A stretch of 64,000 nt of DNA from Ga0077555 sp050187415 (GTDB taxonomy: Bacteria; Pseudomonadota; Alphaproteobacteria; Rhizobiales; Hyphomicrobiaceae). The translations under genes and the position numbers were made by a program. The stretch is from contig JBFWXN010000005.1 in NCBI GenBank assembly GCA_050187415.1, positions 62,001-126,000 of the forward strand. The letters run 5' to 3'. Position 1 is the first letter of the stretch. Every line of letters starts with the position of its first letter. Positions 17,181 to 25,734 of this stretch are shown here, one piece after another. The notes beneath the pieces were generated by a model, which was not told where the DNA came from, ran no database searches, and saw only the letters and a list, made by a program, of their open reading frames with translations.

Positions 17181-19145
17181 CTACTTCACGAGTTCGATGA
17201 ACTCGATGCCGAGGTGGCGCTCCGGCAATTCGAGCCGCAGGCGTCCCGAGGCCGGCTTGACCAGAATGCCCACCTCGTCGCTCTTGTTGTTGCCGGCGTA
17301 GCCCGATGGCACAGCGTTGCCTTCGATGTAGCTCTGACCGAGATAAAGATAGCGGTTGCTGTCGATACGCAGCAGACGTCCGATCTTGCGCTGAGAGCCC
17401 GTGGTTTTGTGAAAAACGTAAACTTTGCCGGTTCGTGCGATCTCGCACCGGAAGTAGTTGTACGCGAAGACGCCGAGATCGCCGACCTGCACCGAGCGGC
17501 AGCGCCAGTTGCCGAACGGCTCGTTGAAATCGAAGGCGACGGAGCCGCCCTTCAGGACCTGGGCGAGTGCCGCTTGTCCTTGACGCTGGTCGTCGTCGCG
17601 GTTGGCGTCGGCGCGCGCCTTCTCGATCGCCTTGGTCTTGGTGTCCTCGAGATTGACGATGCGTGTCAAATCGTCGGCGGACAACAAGTCTGCGAGGTCA
17701 GGCGGCAAGACGCTTTGAGCCGGCCTCGGGGGCGGCGAAGCAGCGGGGGATGGAGTGGCGGCTGGCTGTGACGGCGCCGGCTGAGGCCTCGCCGTGGCCG
17801 GCTGCGATGTCGTCGCCGGCGGCGGGACGCTTGTCGCCTGGCTCGCTCCGAGTCGCGGCGAGGGAACGGGTGGAGCGGTCGCGACGGATGACGGGCTCGC
17901 GCTCGACGACGGCGCCACTCGAGCGGAACCGGACGACGTCCCGTTCCGCAGGAGCGACCAGGCGGCGACGCCGCCGAGCATGAGGACAATGCTGCTCGCG
18001 ACCAGCAGTGGCACCAGTCTGCGTGCCGAATTGCTCTCGGGTGCGCGCGCGCCTGCATCCGCAATGTCGGTGAAGCTGACGTGTCGCGGCGCAGCATTGG
18101 CGGAGGCCGATGCCGTCGAATTTGCGGGCTGCGATCGGCTTGTCCCCGGCGCCGCGACGGCCGCAGAGGGCGCCACGGAGGAGGCCACGACCGGAGCCTC
18201 GGCCTGCGCCGCGTTCGAGGTCAGCAGGTCCCGCAACGCGCCGATCGACTGTGGACGCTCGGTCATGCGCAGGCGCATGGCCCGATCGATGCCGGCAAGA
18301 AAGCCCGGCCGGAAGCCGTGGTCCTGCGGCAGTTCTTCGGCGATCGGTTTCAGGTCGTCTTCCAACTGACGCTCGGTCGCCTCAGGTGGGGTTCGGCCGG
18401 TTATCGTCCGATAAAGTGTCGCCCCGAACGCGTAGACGTCGGACCATGGCCCCTGCGAGCGGCCGGAGCTGGTGTATTGCTCAGGTGGCGAGAAGCCGCC
18501 CTTCACGATTGCCGACATCATCTGCGAGCGTTCGGCCAGCGCCTGCCGCGCCGCCCCGAAATCGATCAGGCACGGCGTGTTGTCCTTGCGGATCAGGATG
18601 TTGTCGGGGGCGAGGTCGCGATGCAGCAATCCCGCATTGTGAATGAACTGCAGCGCATCGAGCAGGCGGCCGAGCCAGACGTCGATCTCGGCTTGGGTGG
18701 GCGTGCGGCCGAGCTGATCGCGCCACGTCTTCATGCTGACGCCGTCTTCGTAGCCCAGCACCATGTAGGCCGTGCCGTTGGCTTCGAACACGTCGGTCAC
18801 GTCGACCACGTTCGGGTGCTTGCACCGACCGAGTGAGCGTCCCTCCTGCAGGAACCGGTCGAGCGCCCACGTGTAGGTCGGCGGGTCGGTGGGGCGCACC
18901 TCGGAGGTGGCACCGTCCCGGTAGGCGAACTGGCGTGGGAAATGCTCCTTGATGGCGACGATGCGGCCGAGGGTTTCGTGACGGGCCACGTAGGTGATGC
19001 CGAAGCCGCCGGCGGCGATCACGCTTTCAACCACGTACCGATCGAGACGCGCCCCGGTCGGTAGGGCGGAAAACCCGTGTCCGACGCTGGCCCGCGTCGC
19101 AGCCGCGCCGTCGCGTTGGCCTGCCCTCTGGTCGTCTGTCGCCAT
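17181..19145 (-). CDS. Membrane Ser/Thr protein kinase with C-terminal DUF4893-like domain
   Basis: 654 residues. Kinase domain at about 30-300: glycine loop VIAAGGFGITYVARHE, catalytic Lys in IVAIKEHF, HRDLAPDN (His175-Asn182; Hanks-type loop with Ala in place of Lys), IDFGAAR (D195FG), and KGGFSPPEQY as activation/P+1 region. A Pro/Ala/Ser-rich segment flanks one transmembrane helix (PLLVASSIVLMLGGVAAW, about 378-396). The extracytoplasmic end (about 470-654) shows FGNWRCRSVQVGDLG, YFRCEI, GRLLRIDSNRYLYLGQ and RLELPERHLGIEF, which I read as DUF4893-like. It suggests a sensor kinase that senses the periplasm. No phosphatase or FHA gene is adjacent. Confidence 0.85.
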   Translation of the reverse strand: MATDDQRAGQRDGAAATRASVGHGFSALPTGARLDRYVVESVIAAGGFGITYVARHETLGRIVAIKEHFPRQFAYRDGATSEVRPTDPPTYTWALDRFLQEGRSLGRCKHPNVVDVTDVFEANGTAYMVLGYEDGVSMKTWRDQLGRTPTQAEIDVWLGRLLDALQFIHNAGLLHRDLAPDNILIRKDNTPCLIDFGAARQALAERSQMMSAIVKGGFSPPEQYTSSGRSQGPWSDVYAFGATLYRTITGRTPPEATERQLEDDLKPIAEELPQDHGFRPGFLAGIDRAMRLRMTERPQSIGALRDLLTSNAAQAEAPVVASSVAPSAAVAAPGTSRSQPANSTASASANAAPRHVSFTDIADAGARAPESNSARRLVPLLVASSIVLMLGGVAAWSLLRNGTSSGSARVAPSSSASPSSVATAPPVPSPRLGASQATSVPPPATTSQPATARPQPAPSQPAATPSPAASPPPRPAQSVLPPDLADLLSADDLTRIVNLEDTKTKAIEKARADANRDDDQRQGQAALAQVLKGGSVAFDFNEPFGNWRCRSVQVGDLGVFAYNYFRCEIARTGKVYVFHKTTGSQRKIGRLLRIDSNRYLYLGQSYIEGNAVPSGYAGNNKSDEVGILVKPASGRLRLELPERHLGIEFIELVK

Positions 19146-19283
19146 CCGCAGGCTCCTGGCTCTCTTGCTCGGCGCCGATACACCTGTTCGCCCGCAGGGA
19201 GCGGCCGATGCAGCCGCCTTCTGTCTACCGGAATTTCCCCGGTTGCAAGCCCGCCCGGCAACTCTGCATGAGCGGCAACAGCG

Positions 19284-20036
19284 TCAGGGCCCCTTGAGGG
19301 CCCGGCCTATCAAGACGAGGCCGCCTATGACGATCGTCGCCTCGATCATGGTCTCGTGAAGTTTCACCGGCAACCGTCGCGACAGCCAACGCGCGATCAG
19401 CGTGCCCGGCGTTGCCATCGCTCCGATCAGCACGGCGACGAGGCAGAGTTTTGGCGGCAACTCGCCTGCCGCCGCGAAGACGCCGGTCTTGGCGATGCCG
19501 ACCAGTGCACTTGCGAGGGCGTCGGTCGCGATGACCGGCATGCCGCTCAACCCCATCGACATCAGCATGGCGATGAGAATGACGCCGGTACCCGTCATGC
19601 CGCCCGTCAGAAACCCGTAGAAGGCGCCTGCTGCACCAACGCCAGGGCCGCTCAGGCGGAATCGTCGGCGCGCGATGAGGCGGCGCAAAGGCACCATGAG
19701 AATGAGCCCGGTCCCGATCACCAGCGCGGCGCCGCGGCCCGACAGCATCGTGTAGGACCAGGCGCCGATCATCGTGGTCGGAATGGCGAAGGCGGCAATG
19801 GTCAGCGCCTTCGGCAAATCGAGATGCTCGCGAAAGATGTAAACGCGGGTTGGATTGGTAATGAGCGCCGAGAGGCTGATCACCGGCACGATGGCCTCCG
19901 GCCCGATCAGCGGCACCAGCACGAGCGGCATCAGCATGCCGGTACCGTAGCCCGCGAGGCCGCCGATGGTCTGCGTTACGAGCGCGGTGACCGAGATCAA
20001 TCCGATCTGCCAAAGCTCGAGCCCGAAAATGGTCAT
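19284..20036 (-). CDS. Sulfite exporter TauE/SafE family protein
   Basis: Inner-membrane transporter of about 250 residues with roughly eight hydrophobic helices. Hallmarks: IGGLAGYGTGMLMPLVLV near the N-terminus and GFLTGGMTGTGVILIAMLMS in the second half, the repeated family signature. Members move sulfite, sulfonates or other small anions. ATG at 20036 (MTIFGLELWQIGL) is chosen; a TTG at 20060, overlapping the MBL stop, would add eight residues. It directly follows the MBL hydrolase gene and may be in the same transcript. Confidence 0.87.
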   Translation of the reverse strand: MTIFGLELWQIGLISVTALVTQTIGGLAGYGTGMLMPLVLVPLIGPEAIVPVISLSALITNPTRVYIFREHLDLPKALTIAAFAIPTTMIGAWSYTMLSGRGAALVIGTGLILMVPLRRLIARRRFRLSGPGVGAAGAFYGFLTGGMTGTGVILIAMLMSMGLSGMPVIATDALASALVGIAKTGVFAAAGELPPKLCLVAVLIGAMATPGTLIARWLSRRLPVKLHETMIEATIVIGGLVLIGRALKGP

Positions 20037-20056
20037 TCCCGCGGGCCCCCGGCCGG

Positions 20057-20854
20057 TCAATCGAAGTGCACCACCATCCCATCATAGGCGGGCTCGACAT
20101 GCGGCGGCAGCTCGCGCTTCAGGGCCGCATAGTCGAGGTCGATGTGCAGGTGCGTGAGAATGGCACGCTTCGGTCGCACTCGCTCGATCCATTCGAGGGC
20201 CTGCGCGACGGAAAAGTGGCTCGGGTGCTCGATGTAGCGCAGCGCGTCGACCACCCAAAGATCGAGCCCCTGGAGCAACGCCTCGGAGCCGGGTGGGATG
20301 CCGCTGATGTCCGGTGAATAGGCGACGTTGCGCACGCGGAAGCCAAGCGAGATCTGGTTGCCGTGATGCTGCTCGATCGGTATCGCCACGATCGGACCGG
20401 CAGCGCCGTTGACGGTGATCGGGTCTGGCGGCGTGATGTCGTTGGCGGTGAGGATCGGTGGATAGCTCGAACCTGGCGCGGTCGCGAAACAGTAGCCGAA
20501 GCGTGTCTTAAGCGAGGCCCCGGTCAAAGCGTCGAAATGCACGTCGACGCGTTTTCGCATGTTGAAGGCGAGGATCCGCAGATCGTCGATGCCGTGGGTG
20601 TGGTCGGCATGGTCATGGGTGAAGGCGACACTGTCGATGGCGCCGACGTCGGCGTCGAGCAGCTGCTCGCGCAGATCCGGCGGCGTGTCGACGAGCAGCC
20701 GCGTGTGGCCGCGGCCGGCGATGCGTTCGATCAGCGCTGCACACCGGCGCCGGCGGTTCTTGGGATTGGAGGGATCGCAGGCGCCCCAGTTGTTGCCCAG
20801 CCGCGGCACGCCGCCCGATGATCCGCTGCCGAGCAACGTCAGGCGGTAGCTCAT
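20057..20854 (-). CDS. MBL-fold hydrolase (PhnP-like)
   Basis: 265-residue metallo-beta-lactamase-fold enzyme. The dinuclear metal site is complete: FTHDHADHTHGIDDLR, later ILTHLHIDLDY and SPDISG. N-terminal LGSGSSGGVPRLG is typical of the PhnP / cyclic phosphodiesterase branch. Function likely hydrolysis of a phosphodiester or similar; the substrate is unknown. It overlaps tatD by 4 bp (ATGA), so translation is coupled; the order metG-tatD-MBL is common in alphaproteobacteria. Confidence 0.87.
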   Translation of the reverse strand: MSYRLTLLGSGSSGGVPRLGNNWGACDPSNPKNRRRRCAALIERIAGRGHTRLLVDTPPDLREQLLDADVGAIDSVAFTHDHADHTHGIDDLRILAFNMRKRVDVHFDALTGASLKTRFGYCFATAPGSSYPPILTANDITPPDPITVNGAAGPIVAIPIEQHHGNQISLGFRVRNVAYSPDISGIPPGSEALLQGLDLWVVDALRYIEHPSHFSVAQALEWIERVRPKRAILTHLHIDLDYAALKRELPPHVEPAYDGMVVHFD

Positions 20855-21648
20855 GCGTCGGCTCCTGCCGCCCGACGTGGCACTTTCCGGAACAGGCGAT
20901 AGAAGTTCGCCGTTGTCGCGGTGCCAAGCTCCGTCGGGGAGATGCCCCTGACCCTGGCCAGCGCAGCCGCGGTATGCACCACGAAAGCGGGCTCGTTGCG
21001 CTTGCCCCGAAACGGCTCCGGCGCGAGAAAGGGGGCATCGGTCTCGATCAGCAGACGGTCGAGCGGAACCTCGGCGGCGATGGCCCGGAGGGCATCTGAT
21101 TTCTTGAACGTCACGACACCCGAAAACGAGACATAGTGGCCGAGCGCTACCGCGCGCCGCGCCAACTCCGCGCCACCCGTGAAGCAGTGCAGGATCGCCG
21201 GGAACGGGCCCTTCGCGGTCTCGTCCTCGAGGATGCGGATGGTGTCCTGATCGGCGTCGCGCGTGTGGATTTCGAGCGGAAGGCCGGTCTCACGCGCGGC
21301 GGCGATGTGCCGACGGAACCCTTCGGCTTGCGCCTCGGGCGGCGACTTCTTGTAGAAGTAGTCGAGCCCGGCCTCGCCGATGCCGACGCACTTCGGATGC
21401 TCGGACAGCCGGATGATCTCGTCCAGCCCGATATCGAGTTCCTCGTGGGCACGATGGGGATGCGTGCCCACCGTGCAGTAGACGTCGTCGTAGGCCTCGG
21501 CAATGGCGCGATAGGCAGCGTGATTGCGGATCTGGGTCGAGATGGTCACCAGAACGCCGACGCCCGCATCCCTGGCGCGCGCGACATAAGCATCGCGATC
21601 GGCCTCGAAGTCGGGAAAGTCGAGGTGGCAGTGGTGATCGACGAGCAT
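20851..21648 (-). CDS. tatD: TatD family metal-dependent hydrolase
   Basis: 265-residue TIM-barrel metallo-hydrolase; family members act as 3'-5' DNA exonucleases. Metal ligands are intact: VDHHCHLDF (HxH), GIGEAGLDYFY (Glu), EIHTRDAD (His), CFTGG and LLIETDAPFLAP (Asp). The substrate-loop RGKRNEPAFV is also typical. ATG at 21648 overlaps the metG stop (TGATG); a GTG one codon upstream is also possible. Not a component of the Tat translocase despite the name. Confidence 0.92.
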   Translation of the reverse strand: MLVDHHCHLDFPDFEADRDAYVARARDAGVGVLVTISTQIRNHAAYRAIAEAYDDVYCTVGTHPHRAHEELDIGLDEIIRLSEHPKCVGIGEAGLDYFYKKSPPEAQAEGFRRHIAAARETGLPLEIHTRDADQDTIRILEDETAKGPFPAILHCFTGGAELARRAVALGHYVSFSGVVTFKKSDALRAIAAEVPLDRLLIETDAPFLAPEPFRGKRNEPAFVVHTAAALARVRGISPTELGTATTANFYRLFRKVPRRAAGADA

Positions 21649-23267
21649 CACGCCGTGTCCCCCTTGCCCTTCTCCTTCGCTTTCTTGCCCGGCTTCGGCG
21701 GCTTTGCCGGGACGTCGTCACCATCCTCGACCGGACGCACGTAGCGTGGGAAGACGCCGACCGGAGATGGCAGTTCTGTGCCCGGCGTCAGCCGTCCCGC
21801 CTTGCCGAGGTGGGCGAACGTGCGCCGCCCGGTCTCCTGACCCAGAAGGGCGAGCAGCTTTGCCGCCGACGTCGGCATGGCGGGTTGCGCCAGAATGGCG
21901 AGTTGGCGCACGACCTCGGCCGTGACGTAGAGGATCGTGCCTTTGCGCTCGACACCGAGCGACTTGTCGAACGGCTTTTCGCTCGCGAAATAGCGGTCGG
22001 CGTCTGCGATCACCGACCAAAGGGTATCGAGCCACGCCTTCAGTGCCTGTTTCTCCATAGCGGCGGTGGCGACTGGATACATGGCATCTGCAGCCGCCAG
22101 CATCGCCTCGTCCTCGGGCGTCAGCGGGCCCGGCGCCGGCACCTTGCCGTCGAAGCCCTTGGCGATCATCGACAGCGAGCGCTGGGCAAGATTGCCGAGT
22201 CCGTTGGCGAGATCGGCGTTGATTCGCGTCTCGATCGCCTCGGGGCTATAGCTGCCGTCCTGGCCGAAGGCCGCATCGCGCAGAAAGAAATAGCGCACCG
22301 GATCGACGCCGTAGGCTTTCACGAGGTCGAATGGATCGATCACGTTGCCGACCGACTTCGACATTTTCTCGCCCTTGCTGAGCATGAAACCATGGGCAAA
22401 GACGCGCTTGGGGAGTTCGAGGCCGGCGGACATGAGGAAAGCCGGCCAGTAGACGGCGTGAAAGCGTACGATGTCCTTGCCGATCACATGCACGTCGCAC
22501 GGCCAGAAGCGTTTCAGCGTGCTGTCGCCTCGGTTGAGGAGCCCGGTCGCGGTGACGTAGTTGTTGAGCGCGTCGATCCATACGTACATGACGTGCGCCG
22601 GATTGCCCGGAACCGGGATACCCCAGTCGAGAGACGCGCGCGAGATGGAGAGATCCTGAAGGCCGCCCGCGACAAAGCTTTTCACCTCGTTGCGCCGCTC
22701 GGGCGGCAGGATGAACTCGGGGTTGGCCTGGTAGTGAGCCAGCAGGCGATCCTGGTAGGCAGAAAGGCGGAAGAAGTAGCTCTCCTCCTCGGTCCATTCG
22801 ACCGGCGAGCCGAGCGGTTCCCGCCGCACGCCATCAGCTCCCAAGATCGTCTCGGCTTCGTCGAAGTAGGCTTCCTGGCGCACGGAATACCAACCGGCAT
22901 ACTTGGACAGATAGATGTCGCCGTTCGCCTCGATCCGCTTCCAGAGCTCCTGGCACGCCTCGTAATGGCGGGGCTCGGTGGTGCGGATGTAATCATCGTA
23001 CGAGCAATCGAGCGCGTCCTCCATGTGGCGGAACACGGCCGAATTTCGGTCGGCAAGCTGCTTCGGCGGAATGCCTTCGGCGACCGCGGTCTGCTTCATC
23101 TTGAGGCCATGCTCGTCCGTACCCGTCAGAAAGAACACGTCGCGGCCGTCGAGGCGGGCAAAGCGTGCGATGGCGTCCGTCGTCAGGGCGGTGTAGGCGT
23201 GACCGATGTGCGGGAGACCGTTGGGATAAAAGATCGGTGTCGTCACATAAAACGTCTTGGCGCTCAT
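21648..23267 (-). CDS. metG: Methionyl-tRNA synthetase
   Basis: Class I aminoacyl-tRNA synthetase, 539 residues. ATP-binding HIGH motif in GLPHIGHAYT and KMSKS in SKGEKMSKSVGN are present; TGTDEHGLKM and VWIDALNNYVTA are also family signatures. Zinc-knuckle cysteines are not obvious, as in the smaller alphaproteobacterial type. ATG at 23267 (MSAKTFYVTTPIFY) is the canonical start; an extra ATG five codons upstream exists. A short Lys-rich tail follows. It lies between holB and tatD in one minus-strand transcript. Confidence 0.97.
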   Translation of the reverse strand: MSAKTFYVTTPIFYPNGLPHIGHAYTALTTDAIARFARLDGRDVFFLTGTDEHGLKMKQTAVAEGIPPKQLADRNSAVFRHMEDALDCSYDDYIRTTEPRHYEACQELWKRIEANGDIYLSKYAGWYSVRQEAYFDEAETILGADGVRREPLGSPVEWTEEESYFFRLSAYQDRLLAHYQANPEFILPPERRNEVKSFVAGGLQDLSISRASLDWGIPVPGNPAHVMYVWIDALNNYVTATGLLNRGDSTLKRFWPCDVHVIGKDIVRFHAVYWPAFLMSAGLELPKRVFAHGFMLSKGEKMSKSVGNVIDPFDLVKAYGVDPVRYFFLRDAAFGQDGSYSPEAIETRINADLANGLGNLAQRSLSMIAKGFDGKVPAPGPLTPEDEAMLAAADAMYPVATAAMEKQALKAWLDTLWSVIADADRYFASEKPFDKSLGVERKGTILYVTAEVVRQLAILAQPAMPTSAAKLLALLGQETGRRTFAHLGKAGRLTPGTELPSPVGVFPRYVRPVEDGDDVPAKPPKPGKKAKEKGKGDTA

Positions 23268-23328
23268 GGCCGTGGCTCCCATGGGTCTCCCGGCGTCGGA
23301 TCGCGTGCCGGCTCCGAGCGGCGACCCA

Positions 23329-24450
23329 TCAGCCGCGTGAAGCCACGCCGATCCGGCCGAATGTTTGCAGGATCAATGATTTGCGATCGAGGTTGAGCGC
23401 CTGGGCCTCGCTCTTTTCGCGCGCGATTGTTTCCCACAGCTCGGCCCATGTGGCAAGCCTCGCCTCCGGCACGAGGCGCCGAGCCAACTGGGCCTCCTGG
23501 TCGTTCGACGCAAGGCCGGCGCCGGTCCGCACCAGTCGGGCGATCAGCTTGAGGAGCAGGTCGAACATCATCTCATAGCGCTCGGCAGCGGCCTGGGACG
23601 CGGTTTCGTCGGCGAGCGCGTGCACGGCCGGCCAGTCGATGGCGGGGAGCCGGCCGATGATCTGCCGAATCCGGGCGTCGAGTTTCAATCCGTCGCCGAG
23701 CCAGAGCGCGAGAGCGCGACGGGCGCTGCCCTCGGCAAGCGCGATCAGCCGTGACCAGTCATCCGGACCGGGGGGATCATGCTCGTCCGGTGCGAGCGCC
23801 TGCAGCACGGCGCGGCGAAGATCGGCGTCGGCGAGTGGCTGCAGGTCCAGCACCCGACAGCGCGACCGGATGGTCGGCAAGAGGCGGCCCGGCGCGGCTG
23901 TCAGCAGCAGGAAGAACGTCCGCAGGGGGGGCTCTTCCAGCGATTTCAGAAGCGCATTGGCCGCATTGGCGTTGAGCTGGTCCGCCGTGTCGACGATCAC
24001 GACGCGCCAGCTCGACGCATCGCTGGCATGCGACAGGAACGACTTGACGCGGCGTACCTCGTCGACCGGGATAACCTGGAGGTGACGCTTGTTGCGATGG
24101 TCCCACGGGCGACGCAGCACCATGAGACCGGGATGCGAGAGCGCCAGCACCTGGCGGGCGGCGATGGTTTCCGGCGCGACATCGAGCGAACGGCGCGCCG
24201 GGTCGCGTTCGGCGGGCGACGCCAGCACATGGCGCGCCAGACGGTAGGCAAAGGTGGCCTTGCCGATGCCGTCCGTGCCCGACACCAGCCATCCATGGTG
24301 CATGCGACCCGAGGCAAAGCTTTCGGCCATGGTTCGCTCGGCGGCCTCGTGGCCGAAGAGCTTGGCGGTGGCGCGCGGGTGCGGCACACCCTCCAGTTTG
24401 TCGGCCTCGGGCGGGGCCTCGATCTCCAGCACCGTCGGTGTGCGGGCCAT
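23329..24450 (-). CDS. holB: DNA polymerase III subunit delta'
   Basis: Part of the clamp loader that places the beta clamp on DNA. 373 residues; AAA+ Walker A-like loop GTDGIGKATFAYRLARHVL, sensor segment SLEEPPLRTFFLLLTAAPGRLLPTIRSRC (ends in SRC). HHGWLVSGTDGIG matches delta' homologues. Its ATG (24448-24450) overlaps the tmk stop as TGATG, so it is co-translated with thymidylate kinase, a common pairing. Confidence 0.93.
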   Translation of the reverse strand: MARTPTVLEIEAPPEADKLEGVPHPRATAKLFGHEAAERTMAESFASGRMHHGWLVSGTDGIGKATFAYRLARHVLASPAERDPARRSLDVAPETIAARQVLALSHPGLMVLRRPWDHRNKRHLQVIPVDEVRRVKSFLSHASDASSWRVVIVDTADQLNANAANALLKSLEEPPLRTFFLLLTAAPGRLLPTIRSRCRVLDLQPLADADLRRAVLQALAPDEHDPPGPDDWSRLIALAEGSARRALALWLGDGLKLDARIRQIIGRLPAIDWPAVHALADETASQAAAERYEMMFDLLLKLIARLVRTGAGLASNDQEAQLARRLVPEARLATWAELWETIAREKSEAQALNLDRKSLILQTFGRIGVASRG

Positions 24451-25082
24451 CAGAGGTCGATCCCGAGACGGCAGGCGACGACGCGGCGCACCTCGATCGC
24501 GATCGTGCCGACGTCGCCGGTGCCATCGACAAGCGCGACGCGGTCGGGATGGTCGCGGGCCAATTCGACGAAGCCGGTTCTCAGCCGTCGATGGTAGTCG
24601 GCGCCGCGAGCCTCGTAGCCATCGGTGACGCCGCTGCGCGCGCGAGCGCGGGCCAGCCCCACGTCGACCGGCACGTCGAGGACGATGCTCAGATCGGGAG
24701 GCAATCCACCGACGACCAGCGCTTCGAGGGTCTCGATCGAGGATGAGGGCAGCGACCCGGCGGCACCCTGGTAGACGCGCGTCGAATCGGAGAACCGGTC
24801 ACAGATGACCCACTGCCCCCGCTCGATGGCGGGCTGGATCACGGCGGAGATATGGTCCGCGCGGGCGGCATAGAAGAGGAGGGCTTCGGCCAGGGGAACA
24901 TGCGGCGGCAGCGAGGGGTCCAGGATGAAACTACGCAGGCGCTCTGCAAACGGCGAGCCGCCCGGCTCCCGGGTTTCGACCACAGCCTGACCGGAGCGGC
25001 GCACGGCGTCGGCAAGCAGCCGGGCCTGGGTGGATTTGCCCGAGCCTTCGCCGCCTTCGAACGTGATGAACTTGCCGCGCAT
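24450..25082 (-). CDS. tmk: Thymidylate kinase
   Basis: Phosphorylates dTMP to dTDP for DNA synthesis. 210 residues. Walker A FEGGEGSGKST (residues 8-18), the DRX motif CDRFSDST and the lid ARSGVTDGYEARGADYHRRL with Arg/Lys positions expected. ATG at 25082 (MRGKFITFEGGEG) is chosen; upstream in-frame residues are not family-like. Second gene of a run with methyltransferase and dacA-like upstream and holB downstream. Confidence 0.95.
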   Translation of the reverse strand: MRGKFITFEGGEGSGKSTQARLLADAVRRSGQAVVETREPGGSPFAERLRSFILDPSLPPHVPLAEALLFYAARADHISAVIQPAIERGQWVICDRFSDSTRVYQGAAGSLPSSSIETLEALVVGGLPPDLSIVLDVPVDVGLARARARSGVTDGYEARGADYHRRLRTGFVELARDHPDRVALVDGTGDVGTIAIEVRRVVACRLGIDL

Positions 25083-25113
25083 GCAATTTCCGTAGGCGCC
25101 GCGCTTGTGGCTG

Positions 25114-25734
25114 TCAAATGACGCGGCCGTTGCCGTGGCGCGCGAGCCAGACGGTATGGCCACCACAGGTCGGGTCCTCAGCGGCATGGCCAACAACCGA
25201 GAACCCTGCCGCGCCGAGCAGTGAACGGTACTCTTCAGGAGCGAGGCTCGCGTGATAGAGGGGCTCACCCTCGAAGCTTCCCACGGCCTCGCCATCAGCC
25301 GGGCCGCTGGTGAACATCAGCGAGCATTCGGTCGCGGCATGGGCGGCAAAGATCGGGAACATGGCACGCTGGTCGTCACGCGTCAGATGAAAGAAGCTAT
25401 CCCACGCCAGAAGGCCATCGAAGCGCTGGCCGAGCATCAGCCGGCGCATGTCGGCAACGAGCCAGCTCTGAGCCGGCATGCGCTCCCGCGCCTTGGCGAT
25501 CATGGCCGGCGACGAATCGACCCCCGTGATGCGATAGCCGCGGGAGGCCAGGCCAGCGGCGATCGGCTCGCCCGCGCCGCAGCCGATGTCGAGGATCGAG
25601 GCCTCGGTGCGGAGGTTCTCGGTGAACCGGTCGAGCCACGCGCTCTCGGCGAGCTTGCGCGACCGGAGACGGTCCCAGGCTTCGGCATGCCGATCGTAGA
25701 GGGCGACGTCCCGGCTCGCGGCTGTCTCCGTCAC
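25114..25734 (-). CDS. Class I SAM-dependent methyltransferase
   Basis: 206-residue Rossmann-type methyltransferase. SAM-binding motif I ILDIGCGAGEPIAAGL and the acidic end of strand two ITGVDSSPAMIAKAR are clear; LAWDSFFHLTRDDQRAM is typical of the following region. The acceptor substrate is unknown. Starts at a GTG (25734) that overlaps the dacA-like stop (GTGA), so it is translated after the carboxypeptidase homologue. Confidence 0.87.
   Translation of the reverse strand: MTETAASRDVALYDRHAEAWDRLRSRKLAESAWLDRFTENLRTEASILDIGCGAGEPIAAGLASRGYRITGVDSSPAMIAKARERMPAQSWLVADMRRLMLGQRFDGLLAWDSFFHLTRDDQRAMFPIFAAHAATECSLMFTSGPADGEAVGSFEGEPLYHASLAPEEYRSLLGAAGFSVVGHAAEDPTCGGHTVWLARHGNGRVI

Noticed and set aside
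20851..21648. TatD as part of the Tat export system
   Set aside because: TatD is a nuclease-type hydrolase; the Tat genes are tatABC at 1.2-3 kb.
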